The notes: generated from the letters alone by a model not told the origin. 64,000 nucleotides of DNA from Enterocloster asparagiformis (GCA_018380885.1 JAGZSY010000033.1:3708-67707); one strand, 5' to 3'. Counted from the first letter of the stretch, positions 53,159-61,963 are shown. Translations and numbers: made by a program.

Positions 53159-54541
53159 ATGGCAAAAGCGAGAACAACAGCATTTTTTTGCAGCGAGTGC
53201 GGGCATGAGTCCAGCAAGTGGATGGGGCAGTGCCCGGCCTGCAAGGCATGGAACACCATGGTGGAGGAGCCTGTGGCTAAGATCACGTCCTCCGGGGCCT
53301 CCTCGTCCCTGGGGTCGGGCAGGCGGAGCCTGGCCCCGGCGGTGAAGCCGGCGCTGCTGTCGGAGATCGACCTGCAGGAGCAGGACCGGATTTCCACCGG
53401 CTTTAAGGAGCTGGATCGGGTGCTGGGGGACGGCATCGTGTCCGGTTCCCTGGTCCTGGTGGGCGGCGACCCGGGTATCGGCAAATCCACGCTGCTCTTG
53501 CAGGTGTGCCGCCATCTGGCGGGCGCAGGGCGGCGGGTGCTCTACATATCGGGCGAGGAGTCGTTGAAACAGATCAAGATGCGCGCCAACCGCATCGGGG
53601 AGGTGCGCGGCGATCTGCGCTTCCTCTGCGAGACCAACCTGGACCGGATCGACCGCGCCATTGAGGCCGAAAAGCCGGAGATTGTAGTCATCGACTCCAT
53701 TCAGACCATGTACCGGGAGGAAATTTCCTCGGCGCCCGGCAGCGTCAGCCAGGTGCGGGAATCCACCGGTATGCTGATGCAGATCGCCAAGACCCGGGGC
53801 ATCGCCATCTTTGTGGTGGGCCATGTGACCAAGGAGGGCGTGGTGGCCGGCCCCAGGGTGCTGGAGCACATGGTGGACACGGTGCTCTATTTTGAGGGCG
53901 ACCGCAACGCCTCCTACCGGATTCTGCGCAGCGTCAAGAACCGTTTCGGCTCCACCAATGAGATCGGCGTGTTCGAGATGGCGGAGCAGGGCCTGGTGGA
54001 GGTGGAGAATCCCTCTGAGTTTATGTTGGACGGCAGGCCGGAGGAAGCCAGCGGGGCGGTGGTGGCCTGCTCCTTGGAGGGCACTCGGCCGATTCTGCTG
54101 GAGGTCCAGGCCCTGGTGGCGGAGACCAATTTCGGCATGCCCAGGCGGACGGCGGCGGGCACGGATTACAACAGGGTGAACCTGCTGATGGCCGTGCTGG
54201 AGAAGCGGTGCCGCTACGAGCTGGGCCGCCTGGACGCCTACGTGAATATTGCCGGCGGCATGAAGATGAACGAGCCGGCCCTGGATCTGGCCATTGTGAT
54301 GGCGCTGATGTCTAGCTACAAGGACCGGCCGGTGGACCCCAGGATGCTGATTTTCGGCGAGGTGGGCCTGTCCGGCGAGGTGAGAGCCGTGTCCCAGGCG
54401 GAGCAGCGGGTCCGCGAGGCCGCCAAGCTGGGCTTTACCAGCTGCATCCTGCCCCAGGTGTGCCTGGACAAGATGAAGCCGGTGGAGGGCATCAAGCTCC
54501 ACGGCGTGCGCAATGTGCGGGAGGCCATCGGGCTGCTGTGA
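53159..54541 (+). CDS. radA: DNA repair protein RadA
   Basis: A 460-residue RecA-fold ATPase that helps branch migration in recombination repair. The zinc finger is CSECGHESSKWMGQCPAC (about 11-28), Walker A is GGDPGIGKST (about 102-111), the RadA motif is VKNRFGSTNEIG, and the C-terminal Lon-protease-like domain starts near residue 290. AAGGAGAG lies upstream. Confidence 0.95.
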   Translation: MAKARTTAFFCSECGHESSKWMGQCPACKAWNTMVEEPVAKITSSGASSSLGSGRRSLAPAVKPALLSEIDLQEQDRISTGFKELDRVLGDGIVSGSLVLVGGDPGIGKSTLLLQVCRHLAGAGRRVLYISGEESLKQIKMRANRIGEVRGDLRFLCETNLDRIDRAIEAEKPEIVVIDSIQTMYREEISSAPGSVSQVRESTGMLMQIAKTRGIAIFVVGHVTKEGVVAGPRVLEHMVDTVLYFEGDRNASYRILRSVKNRFGSTNEIGVFEMAEQGLVEVENPSEFMLDGRPEEASGAVVACSLEGTRPILLEVQALVAETNFGMPRRTAAGTDYNRVNLLMAVLEKRCRYELGRLDAYVNIAGGMKMNEPALDLAIVMALMSSYKDRPVDPRMLIFGEVGLSGEVRAVSQAEQRVREAAKLGFTSCILPQVCLDKMKPVEGIKLHGVRNVREAIGLL

Positions 54542-54720
54542 CGGGCGGATGGGTGCGGCGTGGGCGTGATGGCCGATATCAGCCCCGGGCGGGTCGGCCG
54601 GGACAAATGCGCGGGGCGGCCGAGATCGGCTGTGGGCGGATCAGACGGAACCCGCCCGGCCCGCTCCCTCCAGCCAATTTTATATATTGTTTGAACAAAT
54701 AAAATAATTGGATATTATTG

Positions 54721-54749
54721 TTGACAAGCCCTAAAGGATGTGGTATTAT
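54721..54749 (+). promoter_or_regulatory. Promoter of tRNA-Trp
   Basis: TTGACA at 54721-54726, 17 bases, TATTAT at 54744-54749. Confidence 0.75.
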
Positions 54750-54779
54750 AATTGAGCGCGCTGAGATGAAGCGCACTGA

Positions 54780-54850
54780 AGGGGAATAGTTCAATGGTAG
54801 AGCAGCGGTCTCCAAAACCGTAGATGGGGGTTCGAGCCCCTCTTCCCCTG
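54780..54850 (+). tRNA. tRNA-Trp (anticodon CCA)
   Basis: A 71-base cloverleaf. The acceptor stem AGGGGAA/TTCCCCT is perfect, the D stem GTTC/GAGC includes a G-T pair, the anticodon loop is CTCCAAA with anticodon CCA, and the T loop is TTCGAGC. The discriminator is G and the CCA end is not encoded, so it is added after transcription. Confidence 0.95.
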
Positions 54851-54861
54851 CTGACTATTTT

Positions 54862-54893
54862 AACGAATAGCCCAACCAACGAATAGCCCAACC
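54862..54893 (+). repeat. 16-base tandem duplication after tRNA-Trp
   Basis: AACGAATAGCCCAACC occurs twice in direct succession, at 54862-54877 and 54878-54893. It is 12 bases after the tRNA end, a common place for integration scars, though no attachment core is seen. Confidence 0.6.
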
Positions 54894-54980
54894 CGAAGGA
54901 AGTCCAGAAAGCCTTATTACGTGAGGTTTGCTGGATTTTTCTTTTTTTACGCATATAAAAAGGCAATTCAGCAGGCACCG

Positions 54981-54989
54981 TGTTATAAT
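54981..54989 (+). promoter_or_regulatory. Extended -10 promoter of the glycosyltransferase fusion gene
   Basis: TGTTATAAT is an extended -10 element with no good -35. The start would be near 54996, 39 bases before the ATG. Confidence 0.55.
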
Positions 54990-55034
54990 AGTAACATGAC
55001 TACGATATTAAGCCCACAAAAAGGAGTTCAGGAC

Positions 55035-56408
55035 ATGCCGCTAGTTTCACTGATTATTCCCGCCTACAACGCCGAGAAATACCTGCGGCGCTGCTTAAAC
55101 AGCGCGATGGAGCAGACGTTCAGGGATATGGAGATCATTGTCGTCAACGACGGAAGCACCGACACCACACTGGAGATCGGCCGGGAGTACGAGGAGATGG
55201 ATGAGCGTTTCCGGGTGATCGACAAGGTCAATACAGGGGTGTCGGACAGCCGGAACCAGGCCATAAAAGCAGCTGCGGGGAAATACCTTCAGTTTATGGA
55301 CAGCGACGACTGGCTGGCCCGGGACGCCACGGAGAGCCTGGTCTATGCCGCTGAGAAATACGACTGCGATATGGTGATCGCGGATTTCTACCGGGTGGAC
55401 GGGGCTGTGTTCACGGAAAAGCAGCATATCCGCGAGCGGGGCTTGCTGACCAGGAAGGAGTACGCCGAATACATGATGCGCGACCCGGCCGATTTTTACT
55501 ATGGCGTCCTCTGGAACAAGCTTTACCGGCGCAGCATTGTGGAGGAGCGACAGCTGGAGATGGATCCGGAGCTCAGGTGGTGCGAGGATTTTCTGTTCAA
55601 TCTGAGCTTTATCCGCCACGCGGAGCGCTTCGCCGCCATACAGATTCCCATCTACTACTACATGAAACGCAAGGGCAGCCTTGTCAGCACGGACTGGAAA
55701 AAGGCCAACGCGGTCAAGCTGAAATTCAGCCTTTTGAAGAAGTACAAAGAATTGTATCAGAGTATGGATCTGTACGAGGAAAACAAATTGCAGATCAACG
55801 CCTTTGTCCTGGCAATCGCAAAGGACGGGAGCGTGGCGGCTCCCATGAGCAGAAGGCGCCGGAGGCTGGACTCAAAGGATTACATTGAGGATGAGCTGCC
55901 GGCCGGCTATGCCCGGGTGCACAACCCGTTTGAGCCGGTGTACGACGAGAACTCCCGCGTCTTGATTCTGGGCAGCTTTCCCTCCGTCAAGTCCAGGGAG
56001 AGCGGTTTCCACTACGGCCATCCCCAGGACCGGTTCTGGAAGCTGCTGGCCCGTCTGCTGGGTGAGCCGCTTCCGTCCGGGATTGAGGAGAAACGGGAGC
56101 TGCTGCTGCGCCGCCGCATCGCCCTGTGGGACGTGGTGGCGGTCTGCGACGTCAAGGGCTCCAGCGAGCAGAGCATACGCAACGTGGTCCCCACGGATAT
56201 CAACAGGATTCTGCGCGCCGCTGAGATTCGGACCATTGTTGCCAACGGGGAGGCTGCGTACAGGCTATACCAGAAATACTGCCGTGAACATACCGGCAGG
56301 GAGGCGGTTAAGTGCCCGTCCACCAGCCCATCCAATGTGATATTTGCCCTGGACAGACTGTCCGACCGCTGGGGAGAGGTCCTGTGCCCCGGCGATCTGC
56401 GCGGGTAG
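55035..56408 (+). CDS. Glycosyltransferase family 2 fused to a DNA-deoxyinosine-glycosylase-like domain
   Basis: A 457-residue protein. Residues 1 to about 270 are a GT-A fold glycosyltransferase (SLIIPAYNAEKYLRRC, IIVVNDGSTDTT, DSDD at 89-92). Residues about 285-457 match the 171-residue protein at 36477: RVLILGSFPSVKSRE, FHYGHPQDRFWKLLARLLG and PSTSPSN. No stop or frameshift separates the parts. An internal in-frame ATG (55845) at residue 271 could start the second domain alone, though its ribosome site is poor. ATG 55035 follows AAAGGAG. GT2 proteins decorate surface polymers; the DNA-repair domain is unexpected here. Confidence 0.72.
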   Translation: MPLVSLIIPAYNAEKYLRRCLNSAMEQTFRDMEIIVVNDGSTDTTLEIGREYEEMDERFRVIDKVNTGVSDSRNQAIKAAAGKYLQFMDSDDWLARDATESLVYAAEKYDCDMVIADFYRVDGAVFTEKQHIRERGLLTRKEYAEYMMRDPADFYYGVLWNKLYRRSIVEERQLEMDPELRWCEDFLFNLSFIRHAERFAAIQIPIYYYMKRKGSLVSTDWKKANAVKLKFSLLKKYKELYQSMDLYEENKLQINAFVLAIAKDGSVAAPMSRRRRRLDSKDYIEDELPAGYARVHNPFEPVYDENSRVLILGSFPSVKSRESGFHYGHPQDRFWKLLARLLGEPLPSGIEEKRELLLRRRIALWDVVAVCDVKGSSEQSIRNVVPTDINRILRAAEIRTIVANGEAAYRLYQKYCREHTGREAVKCPSTSPSNVIFALDRLSDRWGEVLCPGDLRG

Positions 56409-56496
56409 ACCGGGGAAACAGAACATACGAAGGCGGGGGGTTAAAGCCAGGGCCGTGATCGCGCTTTTCACGGCAATTTGCGCGTGAAGGAAATGT

Positions 56497-56586
56497 CAAT
56501 CAACTCCTCTTAATACGGTCAACCAGGAAGAGACCGGCCGGCGGAAACGCAGGTGATAGTGAGGGAGTTGGTTGGCATCTTTTTTT
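56497..56586 (+). promoter_or_regulatory. Structured leader with terminator before the patB scar
   Basis: CAATCAACTCC (56497-56507) pairs with GGAGTTGGTTG (56564-56574) with one G-T pair across a 56-base loop containing shorter helices (GGTC with GACC). Seven T residues follow at 56580-56586. It could be an RNA switch or attenuator controlling the now broken gene. I could not assign it to a known riboswitch or T-box class. Confidence 0.4.
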
Positions 56587-56605
56587 AGACCAAAATGGGG
56601 ATTTT

Positions 56606-57068
56606 ATGTACGATTTTGGAAAAATCATTGAGCGGGACAACATGAGCACCAGGAAGTGGGCGGCGCCTGGTTCGGGGACAAGATGTCCCCATGTCCGACA
56701 GCACGGGCCTGCTGCAGCCGCTGTTTGACGGGCTGACCAGGGGGATCAAGTCCGCCAAGGGGGTGATGGTCATGGCCTGATTTCTCACCCTGATCTGCAT
56801 CCTGGTGATTTCCACCAACAACTTTGCCTTTGTCATGGTGGGCACTCTGTTTGCGCCGATCTTTGAAAAATACCATCTGAAATCCCAGAACCTATCCAGG
56901 ATTCTGGAGGATGTGGGAACCATGGGCAGCGTGCTGATTCCCCGGAACATGGGGGCCATGTTCGTGGTGGGCACGCCGATCATCTCCATGGCCATTGCCC
57001 TGACCGGATTTAAGGTGCAGCAAACAGAAGGATTTTCCGTTCCAACTGCTCCAACGTACGGAATTTAG
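56606..57068 (+). pseudogene. Deletion scar: start of a PatB-like lyase joined to a damaged NhaC-like antiporter fragment
   Basis: ATG 56606 starts MYDFGKIIERDN and a few more codons, matching the N-terminus of PatB/MalY-type C-S lyases. Near 56660 it jumps, out of frame, to NhaC-type antiporter sequence (GAWFGDKMSP). Two further breaks follow: one base is missing near 56690, and a TGA stops the frame at 56778-56780. After it, ISTNNFAFVMVGTLFAPIFE and further antiporter residues run to about 57020 before the sequence degrades. The locus cannot make either protein. Confidence 0.7.
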
Positions 57069-57071
57069 AAC

Positions 57072-57100
57072 TTGCCGTTTGGCGAAAGTCCGGCTATAAT
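57072..57100 (+). promoter_or_regulatory. Promoter of the macro-domain pair
   Basis: TTGCCG at 57072-57077, 17 bases, TATAAT at 57095-57100. Confidence 0.75.
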
Positions 57101-57134
57101 AAAGCGAAGCATAAGATTGACAACAGGAGAGACA

Positions 57135-57296
57135 ATGAGAGAGTACATGAACGAACCGGTTGACTTCAGGTGGAGCGAAGCGGACATTGTGGAGGCGTAT
57201 TCCCGGAATCCCGAGGATAAACGGTCGATTAAGCGGATGTTCTGTCTGACGACAAAAGAACTGAACCGGATCCTGCGGGAGGCCGGGGTGGAATAG
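57135..57296 (+). CDS. Small hypothetical protein upstream of the macro-domain gene
   Basis: A 53-residue charged protein with no membrane segment, and a helical C-terminal half resembling a helix-turn-helix (MFCLTTKELNRILREAGVE). ATG 57135 follows CAGGAGA; an alternative ATG lies at 57147. It is 9 bases from the macro-domain gene, so the two are surely co-transcribed. Function not recognised. Confidence 0.6.
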   Translation: MREYMNEPVDFRWSEADIVEAYSRNPEDKRSIKRMFCLTTKELNRILREAGVE

Positions 57297-57305
57297 GAGG
57301 ACTAT

Positions 57306-57797
57306 ATGATTGAGTATTGTAACGGGGATATTCTGGATTCAGGGGCTGATCTGATCTGCCATCAGGTGAACTGCCAGGGCGCTTTTGGCCGTGGGATGGC
57401 CGGACAGATCCGGCGCAGATTTCCGGAGGTTGAGAAAACATACAAAAAGATGACCAAGCAGTGGGTGGAGAAGGAGAACGGCGACACTTCCAAGCTGCTG
57501 GGCCGGGTCAGCGCCCAGCCCGTGGAGCAGGACGGGCGGTGGTTTTTGATCGCCAACCTTTACGGACAGGACGATTACGGCAAAAAGGGGCTCTACACCG
57601 ACTACGCGGCCCTGGAGCAGGCTATGACGGAGATTCGCGGATTTCTGGATGTGCGGGAAAAACGCGAGACCGTGGCCTTCCCATACAAGATCGGCTGCGG
57701 CACCGCCGGCGGGGACTGGAGTATTGTGGAGGATATAATCCGCCGGGTATTCGGGGATTACGACGGCCGGGTGCAGATTTGGAAGCTGGAGGAGTAA
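57306..57797 (+). CDS. Macro-domain protein (ADP-ribose binding or hydrolysis)
   Basis: A 163-residue macro domain of the TARG1/ALC1-like branch. Visible features are the adenine-side start CNGDILDSGADLICHQVNC, the loop GAFGRGMAGQI, and the diphosphate loop KIGCGTAGGDW. Such proteins remove or bind ADP-ribose, often as antitoxin or in stress responses. No ADP-ribosyltransferase was seen next door. AGGAGG lies upstream of the ATG. Confidence 0.88.
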   Translation: MIEYCNGDILDSGADLICHQVNCQGAFGRGMAGQIRRRFPEVEKTYKKMTKQWVEKENGDTSKLLGRVSAQPVEQDGRWFLIANLYGQDDYGKKGLYTDYAALEQAMTEIRGFLDVREKRETVAFPYKIGCGTAGGDWSIVEDIIRRVFGDYDGRVQIWKLEE

Positions 57798-57837
57798 GAG
57801 AGAGCGAAGGCCCGCATAAGAGACAGAGAGCGCGAGA

Positions 57838-57875
57838 AGGCTGAATTTCCCGGAAGCGGGGACGTCGGCCTTTTT
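57838..57875 (+). terminator. Terminator after the macro-domain gene
   Basis: An AGGCTGA/TCGGCCT-type stem with inner CCCG/CGGG pairs, followed by T residues at 57871-57875. Confidence 0.65.
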
Positions 57876-57932
57876 GCAGTTCAGGCCCTTTTGGGGTGCG
57901 CCTGGACCATGGGCCGGATGAGGAGGATAGGG

Positions 57933-59402
57933 ATGAAACGCTGGGCAATCACGTTTGCAGGGATTCTGTGCCTGGTCTGCGCAGGACTTTTGTGCGGAAG
58001 CCTGACCTTTTGGCTTTTTGCGCACAGGGCAATGGCGCCCGGCGGACCTGCGGCAGAGCAGGTTAAAACGGGGCGGGTTGAAGCGGAGCAGGTTACAGCA
58101 GATCAAGCTGCGGCAGATCAGGTTACAGCAGATCATATTGAAGCGGAGCGGGGGACCGCTGCGGATGAGGGGGCTGCCGCCTCCGGGGAAGCGCTGAACC
58201 GCGGCGTGGAGAATAACGGCGGAAAGGCGGTCCGTTACCTGGGCAATGAGTATTACTGGAAATACAATTCCAAGAGCGTGGAGGACAACGGGCTGTTTGC
58301 CAGCTACGGGTTTGTGGAAAGCGCGGAGAATCAGATGATCTGCCGGCGACCCGACGGCAGTGAGCAGGTTCTTTTTGAGGCCCAGGGCTCGGGAGATATT
58401 TATATTGCCGGTGACAGGATGTACCTGACACAGGGATACAGCCGGCTTTTCTCCGTGAAAATGGACGGGAGCGGCAGGATCGACTACGGGATATTTGAGG
58501 TGTGGGCTGCGGACGAGGAGAAGGGCACCCTGGTGGGCACAAGCTATGAGCGGGGCGGGGGAATCTACATTCTCTATGGGGAGGAGAACCGGGTTCTCCA
58601 GATTTCCGGGGACAGCGGCGTAAAGGCGGGGGTGACCGGAGGAGACTGCTATTACTCGGTGGCGGACAGCGCGACCAGAGGATTTTTACTTTACCGGCTC
58701 AGCGCAGACGGGACGGGCGGCCCCCAACTGGTCGACCACGTGGCGGTGGGCGATCCCTATGACCAGGTCTATGCCATGGAGGTGATCAGGCTGGGAGACA
58801 GGCTTTACTATTCCTACGGTTTTTACGGGGGGACAGGAAGGTATTTTCAGCAGGGCGGTATTAACAGCGTGAATGTGGACGGAAGCGATGCCAGGACCTG
58901 CGTCGGGTACGGCGGGATTACCGGGGAAGATTTTCTGGTGGAGAAGAAGGGGGAAGCGGAGCTGGTCTACTATATCGACGGGGATATCATCTCCTACATC
59001 GGATATTGGAAGTATTACGCGGTGGAGGGCTGCCAGGTGAAAAATATGAGCACCGGCCAGGTCCGAGAGTCGGATTTCCCACTCAGCAGGCAGAATTCCT
59101 ACATTTATAAAGACGGCGGGATTCTGATGGTCGCCGAACATGAGGCCCGCTATCAGACGTTGATTCCTAAGCAGACGGCGGCCCGCTTTGGGCTGTGGGA
59201 GCCCTCGGGGACCGAGGCGGATGAGATAACGCTGATCCGGCATCTGGAGGTAGTGGGGGATATTATCTACTTTACCGTGGAGAGGAGCGAGCGGAACCCG
59301 GCCCTGGATATAGGCTGGCGGACCAATTATATGAGAACAGGATCGGAGTGCTACCGGATGGAGAAGGGCGGGGAGAATCCGGTGCTGCTGTATTCCTATT
59401 GA
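57933..59402 (+). CDS. Membrane-anchored propeller-like protein of unknown function
   Basis: A 489-residue protein: an N-terminal membrane helix (about 8-30), a low-complexity linker with short EQVTADQ-like repeats (about 45-80), then a beta-rich domain with repeated DGS and YYS/IY patterns, such as CRRPDGSEQVLFEAQGSGDI. The layout resembles DUF5050-type beta-propellers facing the outside. ATG 57933 follows GAGGAGGA. No enzyme motif is recognised. Confidence 0.6.
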   Translation: MKRWAITFAGILCLVCAGLLCGSLTFWLFAHRAMAPGGPAAEQVKTGRVEAEQVTADQAAADQVTADHIEAERGTAADEGAAASGEALNRGVENNGGKAVRYLGNEYYWKYNSKSVEDNGLFASYGFVESAENQMICRRPDGSEQVLFEAQGSGDIYIAGDRMYLTQGYSRLFSVKMDGSGRIDYGIFEVWAADEEKGTLVGTSYERGGGIYILYGEENRVLQISGDSGVKAGVTGGDCYYSVADSATRGFLLYRLSADGTGGPQLVDHVAVGDPYDQVYAMEVIRLGDRLYYSYGFYGGTGRYFQQGGINSVNVDGSDARTCVGYGGITGEDFLVEKKGEAELVYYIDGDIISYIGYWKYYAVEGCQVKNMSTGQVRESDFPLSRQNSYIYKDGGILMVAEHEARYQTLIPKQTAARFGLWEPSGTEADEITLIRHLEVVGDIIYFTVERSERNPALDIGWRTNYMRTGSECYRMEKGGENPVLLYSY

Positions 59403-59466
59403 CAAGGGGAGAGCGCCTGGAGATCCAGACACGTGTTAGAATCCCGCTAAAATCCATGGGAATCTG

Positions 59467-59494
59467 TTGAAAACAGCGCCGGGTGTGATATGAT
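59467..59494 (+). promoter_or_regulatory. Promoter of the FUSC-family gene
   Basis: TTGAAA at 59467-59472, 16 bases, TATGAT at 59489-59494. The hairpin at 59516-59549 lies in its leader. Confidence 0.6.
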
Positions 59495-59515
59495 GAAGAG
59501 AATAAGCGGAATGCG

Positions 59516-59549
59516 GACGGCGGGGCAGATTTGCCCGGCCGTCTGTTTT
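59516..59549 (+). terminator. Terminator-like hairpin in the FUSC leader
   Basis: GACGGC (59516-59521) pairs with GCCGTC (59538-59543) and GGGC with GCCC inside, followed by TGTTTTG. It lies between the promoter and the start codon, so it could act as an attenuator. Confidence 0.5.
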
Positions 59550-59617
59550 GCGGAGGCTTTCTGCTTTTAAGACCGCAGAGGAAGCGGCGGCCGGATACCG
59601 GAAGGGGAGAATTTGAT

Positions 59618-61636
59618 TTGGACAATCAGGGACTGCGGCGCTTTTTGGGCCGCGCAAAGCTGGCGCTGGCGGATGCGGCGCCGGTTATTTTATTTTTTCT
59701 GTTCGCATTCTATACCATTCTCTGGCTGTTTGGCGTGAAGTATATCATTGTGGTGTCGGTTCTGGCCACCCTGTTCAAGGTGCGCCGCCAGAAAAAACAG
59801 ACGCCGGCCAAGCTGGCCTCCATGGCTGCGGTGCAGCTGTCCCTGGCCGTGCTGGCATTTCTCGCCGGCCACTGGCTGGTCCTGTGCATGCTTCTCAATA
59901 TTCTGGTGCCGTTTTTCCTGGTATTTTTACAGTCCACCCAATTCAACCAGAAGGGCTATTTCACCAGCGCCATGGGCTTTGTGTTCTTCCAGCTGAGCCC
60001 GGTTCCCTTCGACCAGTTCGGCCGCTTTCTCTGCGCCATGGCCTACGGCCTGTTTCTGCTGGCGGCCGCGTTGCTCATCTGCTCCCACGGCAGGGCAAAG
60101 CGGGAGGACTACGGGCTGGAAAAGCGAGGGCTGGAGGCCCTGTCCGGACAGCTTTCGGCCTGGGCAGCGGGGCAGGACTGCGACGGAGGCAGGGAGCTGT
60201 TCTCCATCCAGCAGGCGCTCTACAGGCAGGTGGAACAGAGCCGGGGAATCTCCTACGCGGTGAGCCGGGAGGGGCAGATCCACTATATGGCTGCGCTGCT
60301 GTTCCAGCGGTCCGTGTATTTTTTGGCAGTGCTGAGGGAGGACGGGCTCACAGGGGAGGGGAAACAGTTTTTGCTGCGCCTGTGCGCATTTCTGCGGGAG
60401 TTTGGCCGGACCTGGCCCGGGAAGGAGATGAGCTCCCCGGCCCTGGCGGGTCCCGGGACCGCGCAAGCGCTTCGCAGCCAGGGCGGGAGCCTGATGCGGG
60501 AGGCCGGGAGGCGGGACGACGCCATTGACCGCTTCGGGGAGCAGACGGTTTCCCTGCTGCTGGCGATTTTAGACAGCCTGGGGCAGGGGGAACGGGGGCA
60601 GGCGGACAGGCGGAGGCGGTCCGGGATAAAGGCTCTGTCCTTTGCCCGGACGGTGCGGCGGCTGTCACCCGATACCTTTGAGATGCGCTTTTCCCTGCGG
60701 CTCAGCGCGGTGCTGGTTCTGGGATTTTTGTTCAGCCGCCTTTCCGGCTGCAACCACGCCTACTGGTTCGTGCTCAACGCCTTTCTCCTGCTGCAGCCCA
60801 TGTATGAGGACAGCGCCTTCCGGCTGAAAAACCGCTTTATCGGCACCATTGCAGGCTGTACGCTGCTGTATTTCCTGCTGCCGCTGTTTCCTGGGGTGCA
60901 GGGGCATTTTGTCCTTGCCACCGTGATTGTGGCCTTCATGTACTGCGCGCTGCCGGGAACCTGGCAGCAGGCCGTGTTCTCCACCGCGTTTTCCGTTACC
61001 CTGGCCTCCCTTGCCATGCAGGAGACCATGGCCATGGAGCTGCGCCTGATCTACGTGGGCCTCGCCACCGCCTTCGTGGTGGTGGTAAACCGGTTCTTCT
61101 TTCCCACCAGCATAAAAGGGCAGTTCCGGGACAATATAAGAGGGCTGTTCCACATGCAGCACTCCTACCTGCGGATTTTTTCAGCCAGCCTTTACGTGCC
61201 GTTGGACTACGGCGCGGTCCGGGACGGGCTGGTTCGCTTCCAGCTGACCTACGAGCAGATCGAGGACTATCTGCAAACACATCTGTCACCGGAAGAGCAG
61301 GCCGGCTGCAGGAGGCTGCTGGCGCTGTTTTGGAAAATGTCCAGCGAGATGGAGCAGATCCTGCTTCTCGTGGAGTCAGAAAAGCGCGGGCTTGAGGACC
61401 CTGCCGCGCTGGAGCGTTTTTCCGCTGTGTGCGGCTATGTGATCCAGGAGGCCGGCAATATGGTCTGCTCCAGGATGAAGCAGGAACCGGTGTCCGTCCG
61501 GCAGGCCCCGGTGTCGTCCGAGGTGAAGGGAGCCCCCTACCTGAGCGCGCTGCTGAAAAAATACTCCCAGGACGTGTCGGCGCTGTACCGCCTGGCTTTG
61601 GAGCGCAAAAATTGGGCGGAAAATGGAAAAAAGTAA
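59618..61636 (+). CDS. FUSC-family membrane protein (fusaric-acid-resistance/YccS-like)
   Basis: A 672-residue protein with two clusters of membrane segments (about 20-170 and 365-500). They flank a cytosolic region of about 190 residues, and the C-terminal end is cytosolic helical. The second cluster, with NAFLLLQPMYEDSAFRLKNR and GTIAGCTLL, matches the FUSC fold. Such proteins are thought to move aromatic acids or polyamines. TTG 59618 is chosen because GAAGGGGAG lies eight bases upstream; earlier in-frame codons lack a site. Confidence 0.7.
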   Translation: MDNQGLRRFLGRAKLALADAAPVILFFLFAFYTILWLFGVKYIIVVSVLATLFKVRRQKKQTPAKLASMAAVQLSLAVLAFLAGHWLVLCMLLNILVPFFLVFLQSTQFNQKGYFTSAMGFVFFQLSPVPFDQFGRFLCAMAYGLFLLAAALLICSHGRAKREDYGLEKRGLEALSGQLSAWAAGQDCDGGRELFSIQQALYRQVEQSRGISYAVSREGQIHYMAALLFQRSVYFLAVLREDGLTGEGKQFLLRLCAFLREFGRTWPGKEMSSPALAGPGTAQALRSQGGSLMREAGRRDDAIDRFGEQTVSLLLAILDSLGQGERGQADRRRRSGIKALSFARTVRRLSPDTFEMRFSLRLSAVLVLGFLFSRLSGCNHAYWFVLNAFLLLQPMYEDSAFRLKNRFIGTIAGCTLLYFLLPLFPGVQGHFVLATVIVAFMYCALPGTWQQAVFSTAFSVTLASLAMQETMAMELRLIYVGLATAFVVVVNRFFFPTSIKGQFRDNIRGLFHMQHSYLRIFSASLYVPLDYGAVRDGLVRFQLTYEQIEDYLQTHLSPEEQAGCRRLLALFWKMSSEMEQILLLVESEKRGLEDPAALERFSAVCGYVIQEAGNMVCSRMKQEPVSVRQAPVSSEVKGAPYLSALLKKYSQDVSALYRLALERKNWAENGKK

Positions 61637-61717
61637 TCATATATAATCCCTGTTTGGCATATATTATTGTGCTGGCAATTTTAAGGATTGCCGGAAACGG
61701 ATAAGGGAGTGAGGGTT

Positions 61718-61924
61718 ATGACACATTTGGAACTGGTGGCAAAGATCGGCAATGATTCGCTGGACGTGGCGAAAATGTATCTGAAGGGACAGCTGACAGT
61801 GGGGGAACTGACCAATATTCTGGGCAAGGACCGGACCAGGCTGATCCAGCAGTTTGCGGGCGACGGCCCGGCTGCCAACGGAAGCCGCGGAGCCGAACAG
61901 GCGGCGCAGGGCGTTGAAGCGTGA
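61718..61924 (+). CDS. Small hypothetical protein
   Basis: A 68-residue protein with the start MTHLELVAKIGNDSLDVAKM and a Gly/Ala-rich tail, no membrane segment. AAGGGAGTGAGGG lies upstream of ATG 61718. Its first 45 residues look helical. Function not recognised. Confidence 0.5.
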   Translation: MTHLELVAKIGNDSLDVAKMYLKGQLTVGELTNILGKDRTRLIQQFAGDGPAANGSRGAEQAAQGVEA

Positions 61925-61963
61925 GGCCGGGAGCGTGCGGATTAAAAGATTGTTAAAAAAATG

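Noticed and set aside
52673-54502. Minus-strand open frame of 609 codons across radA
   Set aside because: It is the shadow of radA and the unknown gene, and its composition is Ala/His/Gln-rich without any family motif.
56409-56600. T-box, SAM or cobalamin riboswitch identity for the leader
   Set aside because: The key conserved boxes of those classes were not found, so it is left as an unassigned structured leader.
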